Shown: positions 36,760 through 48,655 of the stretch, in pieces
Layout: the number at the start of each line of letters is the position of its first letter
How positions within the stretch are numbered: position 1 is the first letter of the stretch
Source: Glebionis coronaria
Taxonomy: Eukaryota > Streptophyta > Magnoliopsida > Asterales > Asteraceae
DNA length: 64,000 nucleotides
Direction of reading: 5' to 3'
NCBI GenBank assembly: GCA_025667525.1
Contig: CM046874.1
Coordinates: 664,472,963 to 664,536,962, forward strand
Notes under the pieces: generated by a model
Databases searched by the model: none
What the model was told of the DNA's origin: nothing
The model's input: the letters and a program-made list of their open reading frames with translations, nothing else
Program-made: the position numbers and the translations under genes

Positions 36760-37517
36760 TGTTGGTGTTTACTTCGTCCCAACCAGGGTATAGATAATCA
36801 AACCTAGCTACATACCAAAACAATGGTTACCGGATATCACTTGGAATCGTGTAATCACTTTCCAAAGTAAATTATTCGACCCTAATACCTGGGTATCACG
36901 AATACCTACTTGGGATAAGACCAAATGTTGTTAATGATTTAGGCACAAGTCACTAACCCTTTTGCTGTTATGTGTTTCTTGTTTCTGTATCCTTTTCATG
37001 CAAGTCATAATCACCTATTTATAGGTGTAGTACTCAAACCCTAGCCAATGGAATTAAGAAGGAATTAACGGCCAATTAATCTCCTCTTAATGTGCTCCAT
37101 AATACCAGGAAAGTGGTTACAAGACCAATTAAACGTGGTCATTAGCTCCACTTGAATGGGTAAAAGACCGTTACAAGTGTACAAGTTCAGCTCCAGTGTT
37201 TGTCTATTCTTCAGTCCTACTGAAGCATCAGCTACCCCTGAAGGGTGTTCCCGCTGAAGCCTTCAGTACTAAAGAAGACATACTGATGAGTAAACACTGA
37301 AGATAAGTCTTCAGTGAGGTTACTCCCTGATGAATACCTTCAGTCCAGAGTTACACTCTCCGAAGATCATCAGCGATGCTGAACAAACTCAGCGATGCTG
37401 AACAAACTTTAACCACAATAAGAGTCTGGGTGTTCAGGGACTTGTGGGTGTACACTCCGTACCTCCTTCCCCATTCACCAGTATGAACTAGCCCACAATT
37501 GAACTATATTTCCAACA
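36760..37517 (-). repeat. 5' LTR of copia-2
   Basis: 758 bp, paired with 31460-32203; followed by AATAT. Confidence 0.92.
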
Positions 37518-38294
37518 AATATTGCAATATTTTAAGTGATATATAGTTTGGTTATTTTTTGTGCTATTATTTATAATTAACTATAGAAGATAATGCCGCA
37601 CGTTTGTTTTTTCCCTATACGTGCTCCTCCTTTTTGGTCTTGAAGGAAAAATTTACAAAAGGTACGCATTTAAGCCTAAAATTTGTTTGTTTTTGTAGGT
37701 TTTTTAAAAATATATACATGCTATTGTCGTCTGTGCTTTGTTTGTAGATGTAGAAGCAATTGCGTTGTCATTCCATCTTGTGAGTGATATTTGTCATTTA
37801 TGGAGGGGCCTTGTAGATGTAGATGCAATTGCGTTGCCATGAGACTAGGGGGTGTTGGTTTGCATTGCATGACTCTTTGAGATATAAGTTTGTACTTCAG
37901 TTTATTAATAATAATTATATTGTGAGGATACGTTTAGAGCTATAGGATGACCTGAGTATGGATGGGGGTTATCATTTTATTTTAGGCCACAATAACTGTA
38001 CACTTTTCCATCTTTTCTAGTAACTGTATTTGATTGAATAGTTACAGTTTTGTGGAGGATGTCAGTTAGGAAGAAAGAGTGGAAGCTCTTTTAAATGAAC
38101 CTGTAATATAAGCGTAGTCGCAACTACAGTTAGAGAAAGCATTTAAATTAATGTGAGGATACATTTAGAGTTGTAGGCTGACCTGAGTATGGATTGGGTA
38201 TATCATTTAATTTTAGGCCATAATAACTATACACTTTTCCATCTTGTCTAATGACAGTATTTGATTTAATAGTTACAAATTTATGGAGGATGTC
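37518..38294. repeat. Helitron-side spacer with two tandem duplications
   Basis: No gene. Two copies of a roughly 145-bp segment begin at 37921 and 38152 (period 231 bp), and a shorter pair around GTAGATGTAGAWGCAATTGCG lies near 37743 and 37813. The stretch resumes the sequence cut by copia-2, so it may be the 5' non-coding part of the Helitron or its flank. Confidence 0.5.
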
Positions 38295-40674
38295 TGTAAC
38301 ACCCCATTTAAAAGGATAGGATGCTACAGTAAATTATGGCGTATCATCAAAGCATGCAAGGTAAATGTCTAAACATTCATGACCATAATTAGAAATACCA
38401 GAATCAAACATCGGTAGTCTAGTAACTCACACACAAGCAATATAAGTATTGTAAATGGAAAGGACTAAAGAATGTCCGAAAGAAGTAAAGTATGATAAAG
38501 TAGGAATAAATGCATAAGGTAAACGAGGTCGGATAGCTTCCAATCCGAATGCACATACTCTGGAGTTCCTACTTGCGTCCTTGGGTACCTGCCGTTTGGG
38601 AACATGGAAAAGTAGACGGCTGAGCATAACGCTCAGTGCACGGATATACCATAAAGCATGGAAAACATAGAATATGGAAGCATATAAAGAATATTAAGCA
38701 TGAATGGCAGCAAAAATGAATAAGTTCTGGAAAACCTAGTTGTTTGTCATGTTAACTGGTTATAGTTCTGAAAACATAGCTTATGTTACTTATGAAAATC
38801 TTTATTAGATGATGTACCATAATAGCCAATATAGGTCATAAGGTCAACAACGTGCATGAATACTTAGGGGGGTGACCTCGTCATGCAAATTAGAGGGGAT
38901 GCCTCTAATTAACTGGTAAGTGAGTAGGAGGGATCAACTCCTTGTGAAGGATGCAAGGCACACACCACATTCACCATGAAATCCTGACTGAAACATGTAA
39001 CTAGGATGCACCCATACACCCCAGATGATAATATAATAATATAATGACCAAATAACTGAAAAGGGACGCTACGAGCTATCACTCCGCCGTGGTGAAGTCA
39101 TAACACTAGTGCCTCTAGTGTTATGGTTATGGTACCTCCATAACTAGGTGAAACTGGTCATTCATGTATATGGCTAAGGTAACTAATAAAACATAAGCAT
39201 TTAATCTATAACTACTGGGGAAAACAGTTGGCTGCATACGGGAAATCCTAATGAAGGAAGAGATTGTCCTTACTTAAGGATGGGAAATCCGTACCTTATG
39301 TCTAGTAGAAGCTAAGGAAAACGATGAAGACTAATCCGCCTCGACGGATAACACTACGTAAGAAATATGGACGTGTATGAGTTATCTGAATTACATGTGT
39401 TTTTACTGGTTTCATGTGTTATTAGCTTGTTATACGTATTCTGTCATGTTTTACTGTTTACTGTATTTAACTGTGATTATTCTTATGTTCTGTTGAGTAT
39501 TATTCATGTATTAGTGTATTATAATACTTGTATTGTAATACTAAGTAACTTCCTAAAAATAGCAGTTTTCCATAAATAGTAAGTTTCCAAAAATAAAAAG
39601 TTTCCAAAAATAGAAATTTCCCAAAAAATAGTAAGTTTCTATAATTAGAATTAAGCTAAATTATAAATATTAGGTGAAGTTAAATTAGTACAATACAAGT
39701 CATGGTTATAGCTTAATAATCAAATAACTGGTTAATTTAATTAAACTATACGTTATATGATTTTAATTAAAATACATGTTTAATAAAAATGACTAAGTAT
39801 AAATACCTTTGGTTATACATGAATTAATTTAATAAATTAATTAACCTAAAATATACTAACATGACTTATAAAAATAGTTTTCATGAAAACCCGAATCCCG
39901 AGCCCGTGTTTAATATAAGCCGAACCAAATAAGCTATCTAAAAGTCTCACCGAGACCTTGGAGGGGTCTCGGTTGACACTAAATAAACCAACCAAACATG
40001 TATCCATACCCCAACTTGAAGTCGGGGTCCCCTTTGGTCTCGGGTCCAAACAACAAAACCAATCGAGCACAATAGGGGGTCTCGGTGGTGCCTCGGTGCA
40101 CATAAACCGAAAATAAAACCCAGCCCGACCCTAGGTTGGGGTTCCTTGCTGCGTCTGAGCCACAAACAAACCAAGCCGAGACCTTAAGTGGTCTCGGTGG
40201 TGGTGTTACACGCAATCCGAGCACAAATAAAAACATGTAAGGTCTCGGCCGAACCACAAATAAAAACATGTAAGGTCTCGGCCGAACCACAAACCACAAA
40301 CCAAACCCGTCCCATGTATTTAATTAATCCATTACATGTTTTTATTTGTGTTCTTGATGATTAATTAAATAATTAACATGAAATCAAAAGAATTAAAAAG
40401 AAAAGAAAAGGGTTTGATTATACCAACGCGTGTAGAACGAAAAGATGATCACGAACAATAAAAACAAGTGACAAAAATCGTCCGGTTCTCCCTTTTCTTT
40501 GATGTAGGCCGGCGGCAACAAGAGAGGACAAGGAGGAGACAAAAACTTTATAAACCTAAAAATAATGAAGTTAATTTCCCCTGGTGTTTTTAATAAAATA
40601 GATCTTGGGTCAAAAGGCCCACTTGGCCTCCTTTGTCTTGCTCTAGCCGCGGCATAGGGGCCCACCAAGGGTAC
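38295..40674. repeat. Gypsy-type LTR, truncated by the Athila element
   Basis: It starts TGTAACACCCC, the common start of long plant gypsy LTRs, and has no convincing coding frame over 2.4 kb. A 33-bp unit containing AAGGTCTCGGCCGAACCAC occurs twice in tandem at about 40227-40290. The right end is cut where the Athila LTR starts at 40675. The rest may lie beyond the right window edge, so it could be a solo LTR or part of a full element. Confidence 0.5.
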
Positions 40675-41856
40675 TGATGTAGTGTTTTTGCTACCCTTTA
40701 GGAAAAGGATGACAAAAGTGGCAAGTATTAAGTGTCGGTTTAGGAAAACCAAGCACTAATGACCAATTAAGTTCAAGTTCGTTCTCGAGGAGGCAAGTGC
40801 GTTGTGTTAAGAATTGATTAATGATGATTTTATTGTTATGAGAAGAAAATAGAAATGAGATAAGAAAGAAAAGACGGTTACGAAAACGAATTAAACTATG
40901 ACGAAAAAGGCGATCACGTAAAACCGTAAAAAGTGCCAAAATTAAAATTTTAACCTAAAAATTCCTAAAAATTACTAAAAATCCAAAATAAGATTCTAAG
41001 AGTTTAAAAAAAATCCAAACTTGTTAAAACCTTTTAATTAATTAGATAATGACTTTTTAATGCTAATTAAAGCCCTAAAAATCACAATTAATTATTAAAA
41101 AGCCCTAAACAAAATCTTAAAGTTTTTAAACCTCAAAAATGTCCTAATTAAGCTAAAAAGTATTTTTTAAAATTTTAAAACCAAATTAAACTATTTTTAA
41201 ACACTTAAAAACTATTAAAATCAATTAAAACTTAAATTAATTCTAGAAAATAATTGAAAAGTCCTAAAAATATTTGGAAAGTTAAAAAATTCCTAATTTA
41301 GTGTCTACAATCTAGGAAAAATGAAAAAAGTAGAAAAATTAAACTTTTAATTTTTAATAATAAAATAATATTAAAATAATCAAAAAAATTCAAAGTTTAT
41401 AAAATAATTCTAAAAAATTACCAAAAATCTAGAATAATGTAACTAAAAACCCTAAAATCCAATAAAATTTATATTAAATTTTAAAGTTAGCTAAAAACCC
41501 TAAAATCCAATAAAATCAAAAATAAGCTAAATCGAAAACTTAAATAGCTGAAAACCTCAAAGTTATGATTAAAAACCAAAAAACTATTTTTTCAGATTTT
41601 TAAATTGCCTTTTTCTATTTTTAAATTACTTTTCAAAATTAAAACTTAAAATAATCCTAGAAAATTAATTAAATAAGGGAAAAATAAACTTTTTGCACTG
41701 AAAAGTCCTAAAACCTAATACAAACAAAAGAAAAATGCTAACTGGTCAAAACCTTAAGGAAATAAGCTGGAAATAGCTTAATTATAAGCTGCTGATTAAA
41801 TAAGCTACAAAACAAATAACACTTAAGTAAATAATGAAAAGAGAACCTAGCAGTCA

Positions 41857-41934
41857 AAGACCCTAGGGCACGCTGGTAAGTTGTGAGTGTTGTGAGGAGG
41901 ATGGCGCAGGTTCGAGTCCTGGCCAGTCCTTTTT
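41857..41934 (+). other. tRNA-like segment with Pol III boxes inside the LTR
   Basis: An A-box-like TAGGGCACGCTGG (41864-41876) and a perfect B box GGTTCGAGTCC (41909-41919) have normal tRNA spacing (45 bases start to start). A T run (41930-41934) follows. The acceptor halves do not pair well, so this is a tRNA relic or SINE head rather than a working tRNA. A second copy with one B-box change lies at 45849-45926. Confidence 0.5.
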
Positions 41935-42837
41935 GAAAAACTTTTCTTTTTTTGTTTTTTTTAACTTTAATTACTCACAACCAGTACTACTTATACTCCA
42001 AAAACACAAATCCAATCCAAATTAACTAAGATTTAAACAATTTATAACCAAAAACGTGCTCAGGTTTGAATTTTTTGAACACAAAGAAAACTTATATCTT
42101 CACTTGTGAAGATTTGGAACAAGAGGACTTGATCCTTGATTTCTGATGATGTTTTTGCTGGACAATTGGCACCCCCACACCAATTGGGTTGTGGGGAGTC
42201 AGTAACAACACAAAACAAGCAAGCTTACTTAACAAAACCAATCACAAATGAGCAAGAAAGGTTACTGATATGGCATATATTTCTGATGAACAAATTGCTG
42301 GTTCAAATGGCACACAAGTGAGATTCAAACCTCAATATTTTGCTCCTAAGCTTACCAAATGACAACAAACTGATTACCAATCCTGCTTTTAACCTATTTC
42401 TAACAGATACTCAAACCTTGATGGCAAAATTCATCAAAAATCAAGCAGACAAGGTACTTGACTGATTTTTACCATTTTCCAAAATTTTAAGCATGCACTT
42501 GTTTTAAAACCCTTCCAAAATGAAAACCAATAGCATGTATCATCTACTAACAACCAAAGGAATATGTCTAATCAAGTTTCACACAAGATTAACAACAATT
42601 TAACCAACTAAAACCCTAATCCAAACACCCCTTTATATTACTGAAATCAAATTTAACAAAGCAGATCAATCCAATTCCACTCAAAACTGATTATAAACAC
42701 TTCTAGCATGCATTCAAACCTAAGTTGAGCAAAATTAAGCACTTAAACTAACACTTAACAAATTCTTACAAATATCATGCAAAATCACATAAAACTGAAT
42801 ATTTTGAAAAATGAAAAAGAGAACAAGGATGCTACCT

Positions 42838-42876
42838 TGTTGGGCCTACATCCAGGCCCAACAGTGACTGAATAGT
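42838..42876. other. Paired hairpins in the Athila LTR
   Basis: A 10-bp perfect stem (TGTTGGGCCT/AGGCCCAACA, 6-base loop) is followed at once by a 6-bp stem (GTGACT/AGTCAC). The same pair occurs in the inner LTR at about 46820-46858. Confidence 0.6.
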
Positions 42877-45848
42877 CACCTCCAATCAGGCTGGGGCCTG
42901 AGCAGAACTTTGCTGATGGGCTTATGAGGGACTGCTTAACAAAAATGGGTAAAAATGGTTCCTCTTTGAATCTTCTAAGAGAGAAGGGACAAAGCTGTGT
43001 AAAAGCTTAAGGGCTTTCCCCTAGCTTATAGATTAAGCTAGAAGAGAGCCTTAGCTTATGGGTAAGACTATGATAAGCAAAAAAAATGACCAAACAAATG
43101 GATTATTTAAGCTTGGGTACCCACTACACCAGAACAAGCCATGGTGTCTTGGACATACACAAGCTCAAACACCATCAAACTAACACATTTCACCACCATA
43201 TTATCAGATTTGTATGAAAATTTAAAGTTTAAGAAAACCTTGAAATGAAACAGAAACTTTGAAAACTTAATAAACTTGCTAAAAATTAAACCAAACTTGA
43301 ACAATGATCACTTAAATCAAACTGAAAGTAAAAATGGAACTGGCTTTCTTCACATAACACTTTACCAACTTTTCATTCATAAAAAGGGGTTTTACAAGAG
43401 TGTGAACAAGGAAAGCAAGAACAGTTTAACCTAAGTCCTAAACGCCTTTATATAGAGGCTACAAATGATTCTAGAACTGATAAGAAGCTAAAACCCTAAT
43501 GACTTGAACTTCCTTTCTTGCCCTTGGAAATTCTAGAAAGATGCCATTTTTGAATTTTTGTCAAGAACCCATGTGATGATTCTTGGATGTATGTGAGATG
43601 CCAGGAGTGAAAAGATGATCTTGGTCGTCCATTTTTTCTTTGGGAGCACGAAAATGCCCATAGGCGTTGATTAGCTGTCCTCCTTTTGTCTTCAAGCTTG
43701 GATGTGGGTCAGGGGAGGGTTGGAGAGACATGTGAGGATGAGGGTGACGTTTTTTGGGAGTGGGGATGGGATTAGGGTTAGGTTAATCAGTGATCTGGAA
43801 AGTATTACCCAAAAACCCTTTGTTTTGTGTTTAATCAGACCTGGAATTTTTAGGGTTTATGTGGGCGTTTAGTAAGAGTTTAATCTGAAATGGGGATTAG
43901 ATTAATTTAAAAATTTGTTTGGAGGGAAAGGATTAATTAAGTTTAAATGGTGTGGGTGGAAAGTGACGTGGAGGAAGGGGAGTGTATGATTGGCTGGTGG
44001 TGATGATGTGGCTAGATGATTGGTGGGGGTATGATTGGTTGTCTGGCAGAAATGGTCCCTCACTTTTCCTTTTCTCTTCACTTTGTATTAAACAGCAAAT
44101 AGTTCTGTTCCTTTGAAAAACAACTTTGGGAAGTTGGCAGTTTTGGCACAACAAGTTTTTAAACTTGTTTTAAGGACTAAAAGTGCAATTTTGGCAATCT
44201 TCAAGGGCTTTTAGTCACATATCTTCATACTTCAAGGTGTTGACTTGTTTGTTGACTTCTTGGAGGACCAATATTGACAATTTAGTTTTGTTGAGGGACT
44301 AAATTTGCCAGTTCTTCAAAGTTAAGGGTCCTTTTTGTAATTTTGACAAACTTTAGGGACCAAACCTTTAATTATGAAGATACAAGGGTATAAAGTGTCA
44401 ATTCTTCCATATTTGAGGACCTTTCTTCATAATTCTTCAAATCTTCAAAGACTTTCTTTGGAAAATTCTTCATTAGGGCTTGGTTCATCGTGCAGCTTCG
44501 TTTCCCGTGTTCGTTTTTTACTGATTCTTGTGATCTTTTGTCATTTTCTCAATATCCGTACCTAAAATACACAAGCAACAAACACAAGCATATATTTGGG
44601 TATTTTGATGATATTTAATGCATTTTAAGCCCTATTTGGACGATGAGACTATGTATAAAAGTAGTCTGATGTAGTGTTTTTGCTACCTTTAGGAAAAGGA
44701 TGACAAAAGTGGAAAGTATTAAGTGTCGGTTTAGGAAAACCAAGCACTAATTAAGTTCAAGTTCGTTCTCGAGGAGGCAAGTGCGTTGTGTTAAGAATTG
44801 ATTAATGATGATTTTATTGTTATGAGAAGAAAATAGAAATGATATAAGAAAGAAAAGACGGTTACGAAAACGAATTAAACTATGACGAAAAAGGCGATCA
44901 CGTAAAACCGTAAAAAGTGGCAAAATTAAAATTTTAACCTAAAAATTACTAAAAATCCAAAATAAGATTCTAAGAGTTTACAAAAAATCCAAACTTGTTA
45001 AAACCTTTAATTAATTAGATAATGACTTTTTAATGCTAATTAAAGCTCTAAAAATCACAACTAATTATTAAAAAGCCCTAAACAAGATCTTAAAGTTTGT
45101 AAACCTCAAAAATGTCCTAATTAAGCTAAAAAGTATTTTTTAAAATTTTAAAACCAAATTAAACTATTTTTAAACACTTAAAAACTATTAAAATCAATTA
45201 AAACTTAAATTAATTCTAAAAATAATTGAAAAGTCCTAAAAATATTTGGAAAGTGACAAAACTCCTAATTAAGTGTCCTTAACCTAGGAAAAATGTAAAA
45301 ACTAAAAAAAATCAAACTTCAATTTTTAATAATAAAATAATATTAAAATATTCAAAAAAATTCAAAGTTCATAAAAAAATTCTAAAAAATTAAAAAAAAT
45401 CTAGAATAATGTAACTAAGACAAAAATGCAATTAAAATTTTCTGAAACCTATTTAATAATTTTATATTAAATTTTAAAGTTAGCTAAAAACCCTAAAATC
45501 CAATTAAATCAAAAATAAGCTAAATTGGAAATTAAATAGCTGAAAACCTCAAAGTTATGATTAAAAACCTAAAAACTATTTTTTCAGATTTTTAAATTAC
45601 CTTTTTCTATTTTTAAATTACTTTTCAAAATTTAAATTAAAAATAATCCTAGAAAATTAATTAAACAAGAGAAAAATAAACTTTTTGGACTGAAAAGTCA
45701 AAAACCCTAACAAGAACCTAAGAAAAATGCTAAACAGTAAAAACCTTAAAGAAATAAGCTAGAAAAAGCTTATTAATAAGCTGCTAACTAAATAAGCTAC
45801 AAAACAAATAACACTTAAGTAAATAATGAAAAGAGAACCTAGCAGTCA

Positions 45849-45926
45849 AAGACCCTAGGGAACGCTGGTAAGTTGTGAGTGTTGTGAGGAGGATGGCGCA
45901 TGTTCGAGTCCTGGCCAGTCCTTTTT
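45849..45926 (+). other. tRNA-like segment, second copy
   Basis: Same A-box, B-box and T-run layout as 41857-41934, with the B box reading TGTTCGAGTCC. Confidence 0.45.
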
Positions 45927-47415
45927 GAAAAACTTTTTTTTTTTAACTTTAATTACTCACAACCAGTACTACTTATACTCCAAAAACACAAATCCAATCC
46001 AAATTAACTAAGATTTAAACAATTTATAACCAAAAACGTGCTCAGGTTTGAATTTTTTGAACACAAAGAAAACTTATATCTTCACTTGTGAAGATTTGGA
46101 ACAAGAGGACTTGATCCTTGATTTCTGATGATGTTTTTGCTGGACAATTGGCACCCCCACACCAATTGGGTTGTGGGGAGTCAGTAACAACACAAAACAA
46201 GCAAGCTTACTTAACAAAACCAATCACAAATGAGCAAGAAAGGTTACTGATATGGCATATATTTCTGATGAACAAATTGCTGGTTCAATTGGCACACAAG
46301 GTAGATTCAAACCTCAATATTTTGCTCCTAAGCTTACAAAATGACAACAAACTGATTACCAATCCTGCTTATAACCTATTTCTAACAGATACTCAAACCT
46401 TGATGGCAAAATTCATCAAAAATCAAGCAGACAAGGTACTTGACTGATTTTTACCATTTTCTAAAATTTTAAGCATGCACTTGTTTTAAAACCCTTCCAA
46501 AATGAAAACCAATAGCATGTATCATCTACTAACAACCAAAGGAATATGTCTAATCAAGTTTCACACAAGATTAACAACAATTTGACCAACTAAAACCCTA
46601 ATCCAAACACCCCTTTATATTACTGAAATCAAATTTAACAAAGCAGATCAATCCAATTCCCCTCAAAACTGATTGCAAACACTTCTAGCATGCATTCAAA
46701 CCTAAGTTGAGCAAAATTAAGCACTTAAACTAACACTTAACAAATTCTCACAAATATCATGCAAAATCACATAAAACTGAATATTTTGAAAAATGAAAAA
46801 GAGAACAAGGATGCTACCTTGTTGGGCCTACATCCAGGCCCAACAGTGACTGAATAGTCACCTCCAATCAGGCTGGGACCTGAGCAGAACTTTGTTGATG
46901 GGCTTATGAGGGACTGCTTAACAAAAATGGGTAAAAATGGTTCCTCTTTGAATCTGCTAAGAGAGAAGGGACAAAGTTGTGTAAAAGCTTAAGGGCTTGC
47001 CCCTAGCTTATAGATTAAGCTAGAAGAGAGCCTTAGCTTATGGGTAAGACTATGATAAGCAAAAAAAATGACCAAACAAATGGATTATTTAAGCTTGGGT
47101 ACCCACTACACCAGAACAAGCCATGATGTCTTAGACATACACAAGCTCAAACACCATCAAACTAACACATTTCACCACCATATTATTAGATTTGTATGAA
47201 AATTTAAAGTTTAAGAAAACCTTGAAATGAAACAGAAACTTTGAAAACTTAATAAACTTGCTGAAAATTAAACCAAACTTGAACAATGATCACTTAAATC
47301 AAACTGAAAGTAAAAATGGAACTGGCTTTCTTCACATAACACTTTACCAACTTTTCATTTATAAAAAGGGGTTTTACAAGAGTGTGAACAAGGAAAGCAA
47401 GAACAGTTTAACCTA

Positions 47416-47448
47416 AGTCCTAAACGCCTTTATATAGAGGCTACAAAT
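47416..47448. repeat. 33-bp target duplication, left copy
   Basis: The segment from AGTCCTAAACG to GCTACAAAT is repeated exactly at 58114-58146 on the other side of the X composite. It spans the LTR TATA box. LTR elements normally leave 4-6 bp. Confidence 0.85.
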
Positions 47449-47899
47449 TGTTGGAAATACGTTTTTCCCAATAAAGTCTCGGTCACATCTTAGTTAGCAT
47501 AGATCACGAGATATAGACTATTTAGAACTTTGTCTCTTGGAGCGACCTCCCTTAGGGGGAGATTGTTGGAAATACGTTTTACGTATTTATGAAGGATCGG
47601 TCGCTCCAACGATAATTATGTAATGGGCTCGTGATCCACTTAGTAATGTATAGTCCATATAGCCCACATGTAGGGTGGGCTATATATATATCCCCTCCTA
47701 GCATGTTAGGAGGGGTTGTTCATTTTCATTAATCATTATTAATCTTTACTTTCTCTCTCTACTTTTCTCCCTTCTCTCCTTTCTCTATCTACTCCATCAT
47801 CTCCCTTCTTCATCTTCTTTATATTAATCAACCATCTTTATACATCAAATCCATCTAATCCATCATGTAGAATAGGCCAAAGATCACGTAGACCTTTAA
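47449..47899 (+). repeat. 5' LTR of element X
   Basis: 451 bp. The start TGTTGGAAATACGTTTT occurs again at 47564, and the second copy is preceded by a polypurine tract (CTTAGGGGGAGAT). A TATATATATA run lies at 47681-47690, followed by a 9-bp perfect dyad (CCCCTCCTA/TAGGAGGGG, 47692-47715). It ends at ACCTTTAA before the primer site, not at a canonical CA. Confidence 0.88.
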
Positions 47900-47900
47900 T

Positions 47901-47912
47901 TGGTATCAGAGC
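47901..47912 (+). other. Primer-binding site of element X
   Basis: TGGTATCAGAGC, one base after the LTR, complementary to initiator tRNA-Met. Confidence 0.92.
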
Positions 47913-48439
47913 ATGGTTAGTTTGGTTTATTCTTGTTTTCCTTTTGTTTGATTTTGATGGGTTTTGATTTAATCAGGCTTAAATATTAAAAAGTTTGTAT
48001 TTTTTATATATAAAGTTTGTGTTTTTATGTTTTAAATCATAAAAAGTTTGTATTTTTTATATAAAGTTTGTGTTTTTTTGTTTTAAATCATAATTAAATC
48101 TTTGATTTACTTATTTTATATAAAAATCACAAATTTTTTATTCAAAAATCAATTTTTTAATATAATCAGTTTCCATTTTAATTTTTTATTATTCGTCTTT
48201 CTTTTATCAGTTTGTTATAATCAGTTTTTTATAACCATTTTTTATAATTTTTTTATATACAACCTTTTTTATCCTACCTGGGTTTTATATAATCAGTTTT
48301 TTTTATATAACCATTTTAATTTTTTTTATATATAATCAGTTTTTTATATAACATTTTTTATCCTATCTGGGTTTCGAGTTCTGTCCAAAAAAAAAAACTT
48401 GTCCAAAATTGTCCCATCATATCTGTTCTTCCACTCATA
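47913..48439 (+). other. AT-rich leader of element X
   Basis: Very T-rich, with repeated words such as AAAGTTTGTRTTTTT and ATAATCAGTTTTTTATA. No gene seen. Confidence 0.5.
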
Positions 48440-48655
48440 AAGTTCCGGACGAACGGAAGTTCCGGACGAACGGAAGTTCCGGACGAACGAAAGTTCCGGA
48501 CGAACGAAAGTTCCGGACGAACGAAAGTTCCGGACGAACGAAAGTTCCGGACGAACGAAAGTTCCGGACGAACGAAAGTTCCGGACGAACGAAAGTTCCG
48601 GACGAACGAAAGTTCCGGACGAACGGAAGTTCCGAACGAACGGAAGTTCCGAACG
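48440..48655 (+). repeat. 17-bp minisatellite in the leader of element X
   Basis: About 13 copies of AAGTTCCGGACGAACGR in tandem; the last two read CCGAACG. Because 17 is not a multiple of three, the array reads the same 17-residue repeat in every frame. It is open on both strands, which explains long frames here that I do not count as genes. Confidence 0.92.

Larger units (their letters stand above)
31460..37517 (-). mobile_element. Complete but inactive Ty1/copia element 'copia-2'
   Basis: LTRs of 744 and 758 bp, a perfect 5-bp duplication and full - strand order Gag, protease, integrase, RT, RNase H in about 6.06 kb. It is inserted in the Helitron relic. Several stops and frameshifts break the polyprotein. 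Confidence 0.93.
40675..44666 (-). repeat. Outer tandem LTR of the Athila-type element
   Basis: 3992 bp. It starts TGATGTAGTG on the + strand and ends GTAGTC directly before the next TGATGTAGTG. It is co-linear with the inner copy and carries the same tRNA-like segment, paired hairpins and TATA box (- strand CTATATAAAGG near 43446-43456). Confidence 0.8.
44667..47448 (-). repeat. Inner tandem LTR of the Athila-type element, left part
   Basis: A direct repeat of 40675-43450. It is cut at 47448 by the X composite, just past its TATA box; the LTR resumes at 58147. Confidence 0.85.

Noticed and set aside
39846..40939. Several - strand frames of 75-119 codons in the truncated LTR
   Set aside because: Overlapping, biased composition, no recognised domain; they lie in LTR sequence.
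41857..41934. Functional tRNA gene
   Set aside because: Boxes are good but the acceptor stem does not pair and the anticodon arm is unclear.
43755..43775. Telomere-like TTAGGGTTAGG, also near 58450
   Set aside because: Only two units, and present because the LTR is duplicated; not an interstitial telomere array.
42136..46447. Identical starts of 61- and 109-codon frames in both Athila LTRs (42136 and 46118)
   Set aside because: The first is cut by a small indel; no similarity and within LTR. Kept as non-coding.
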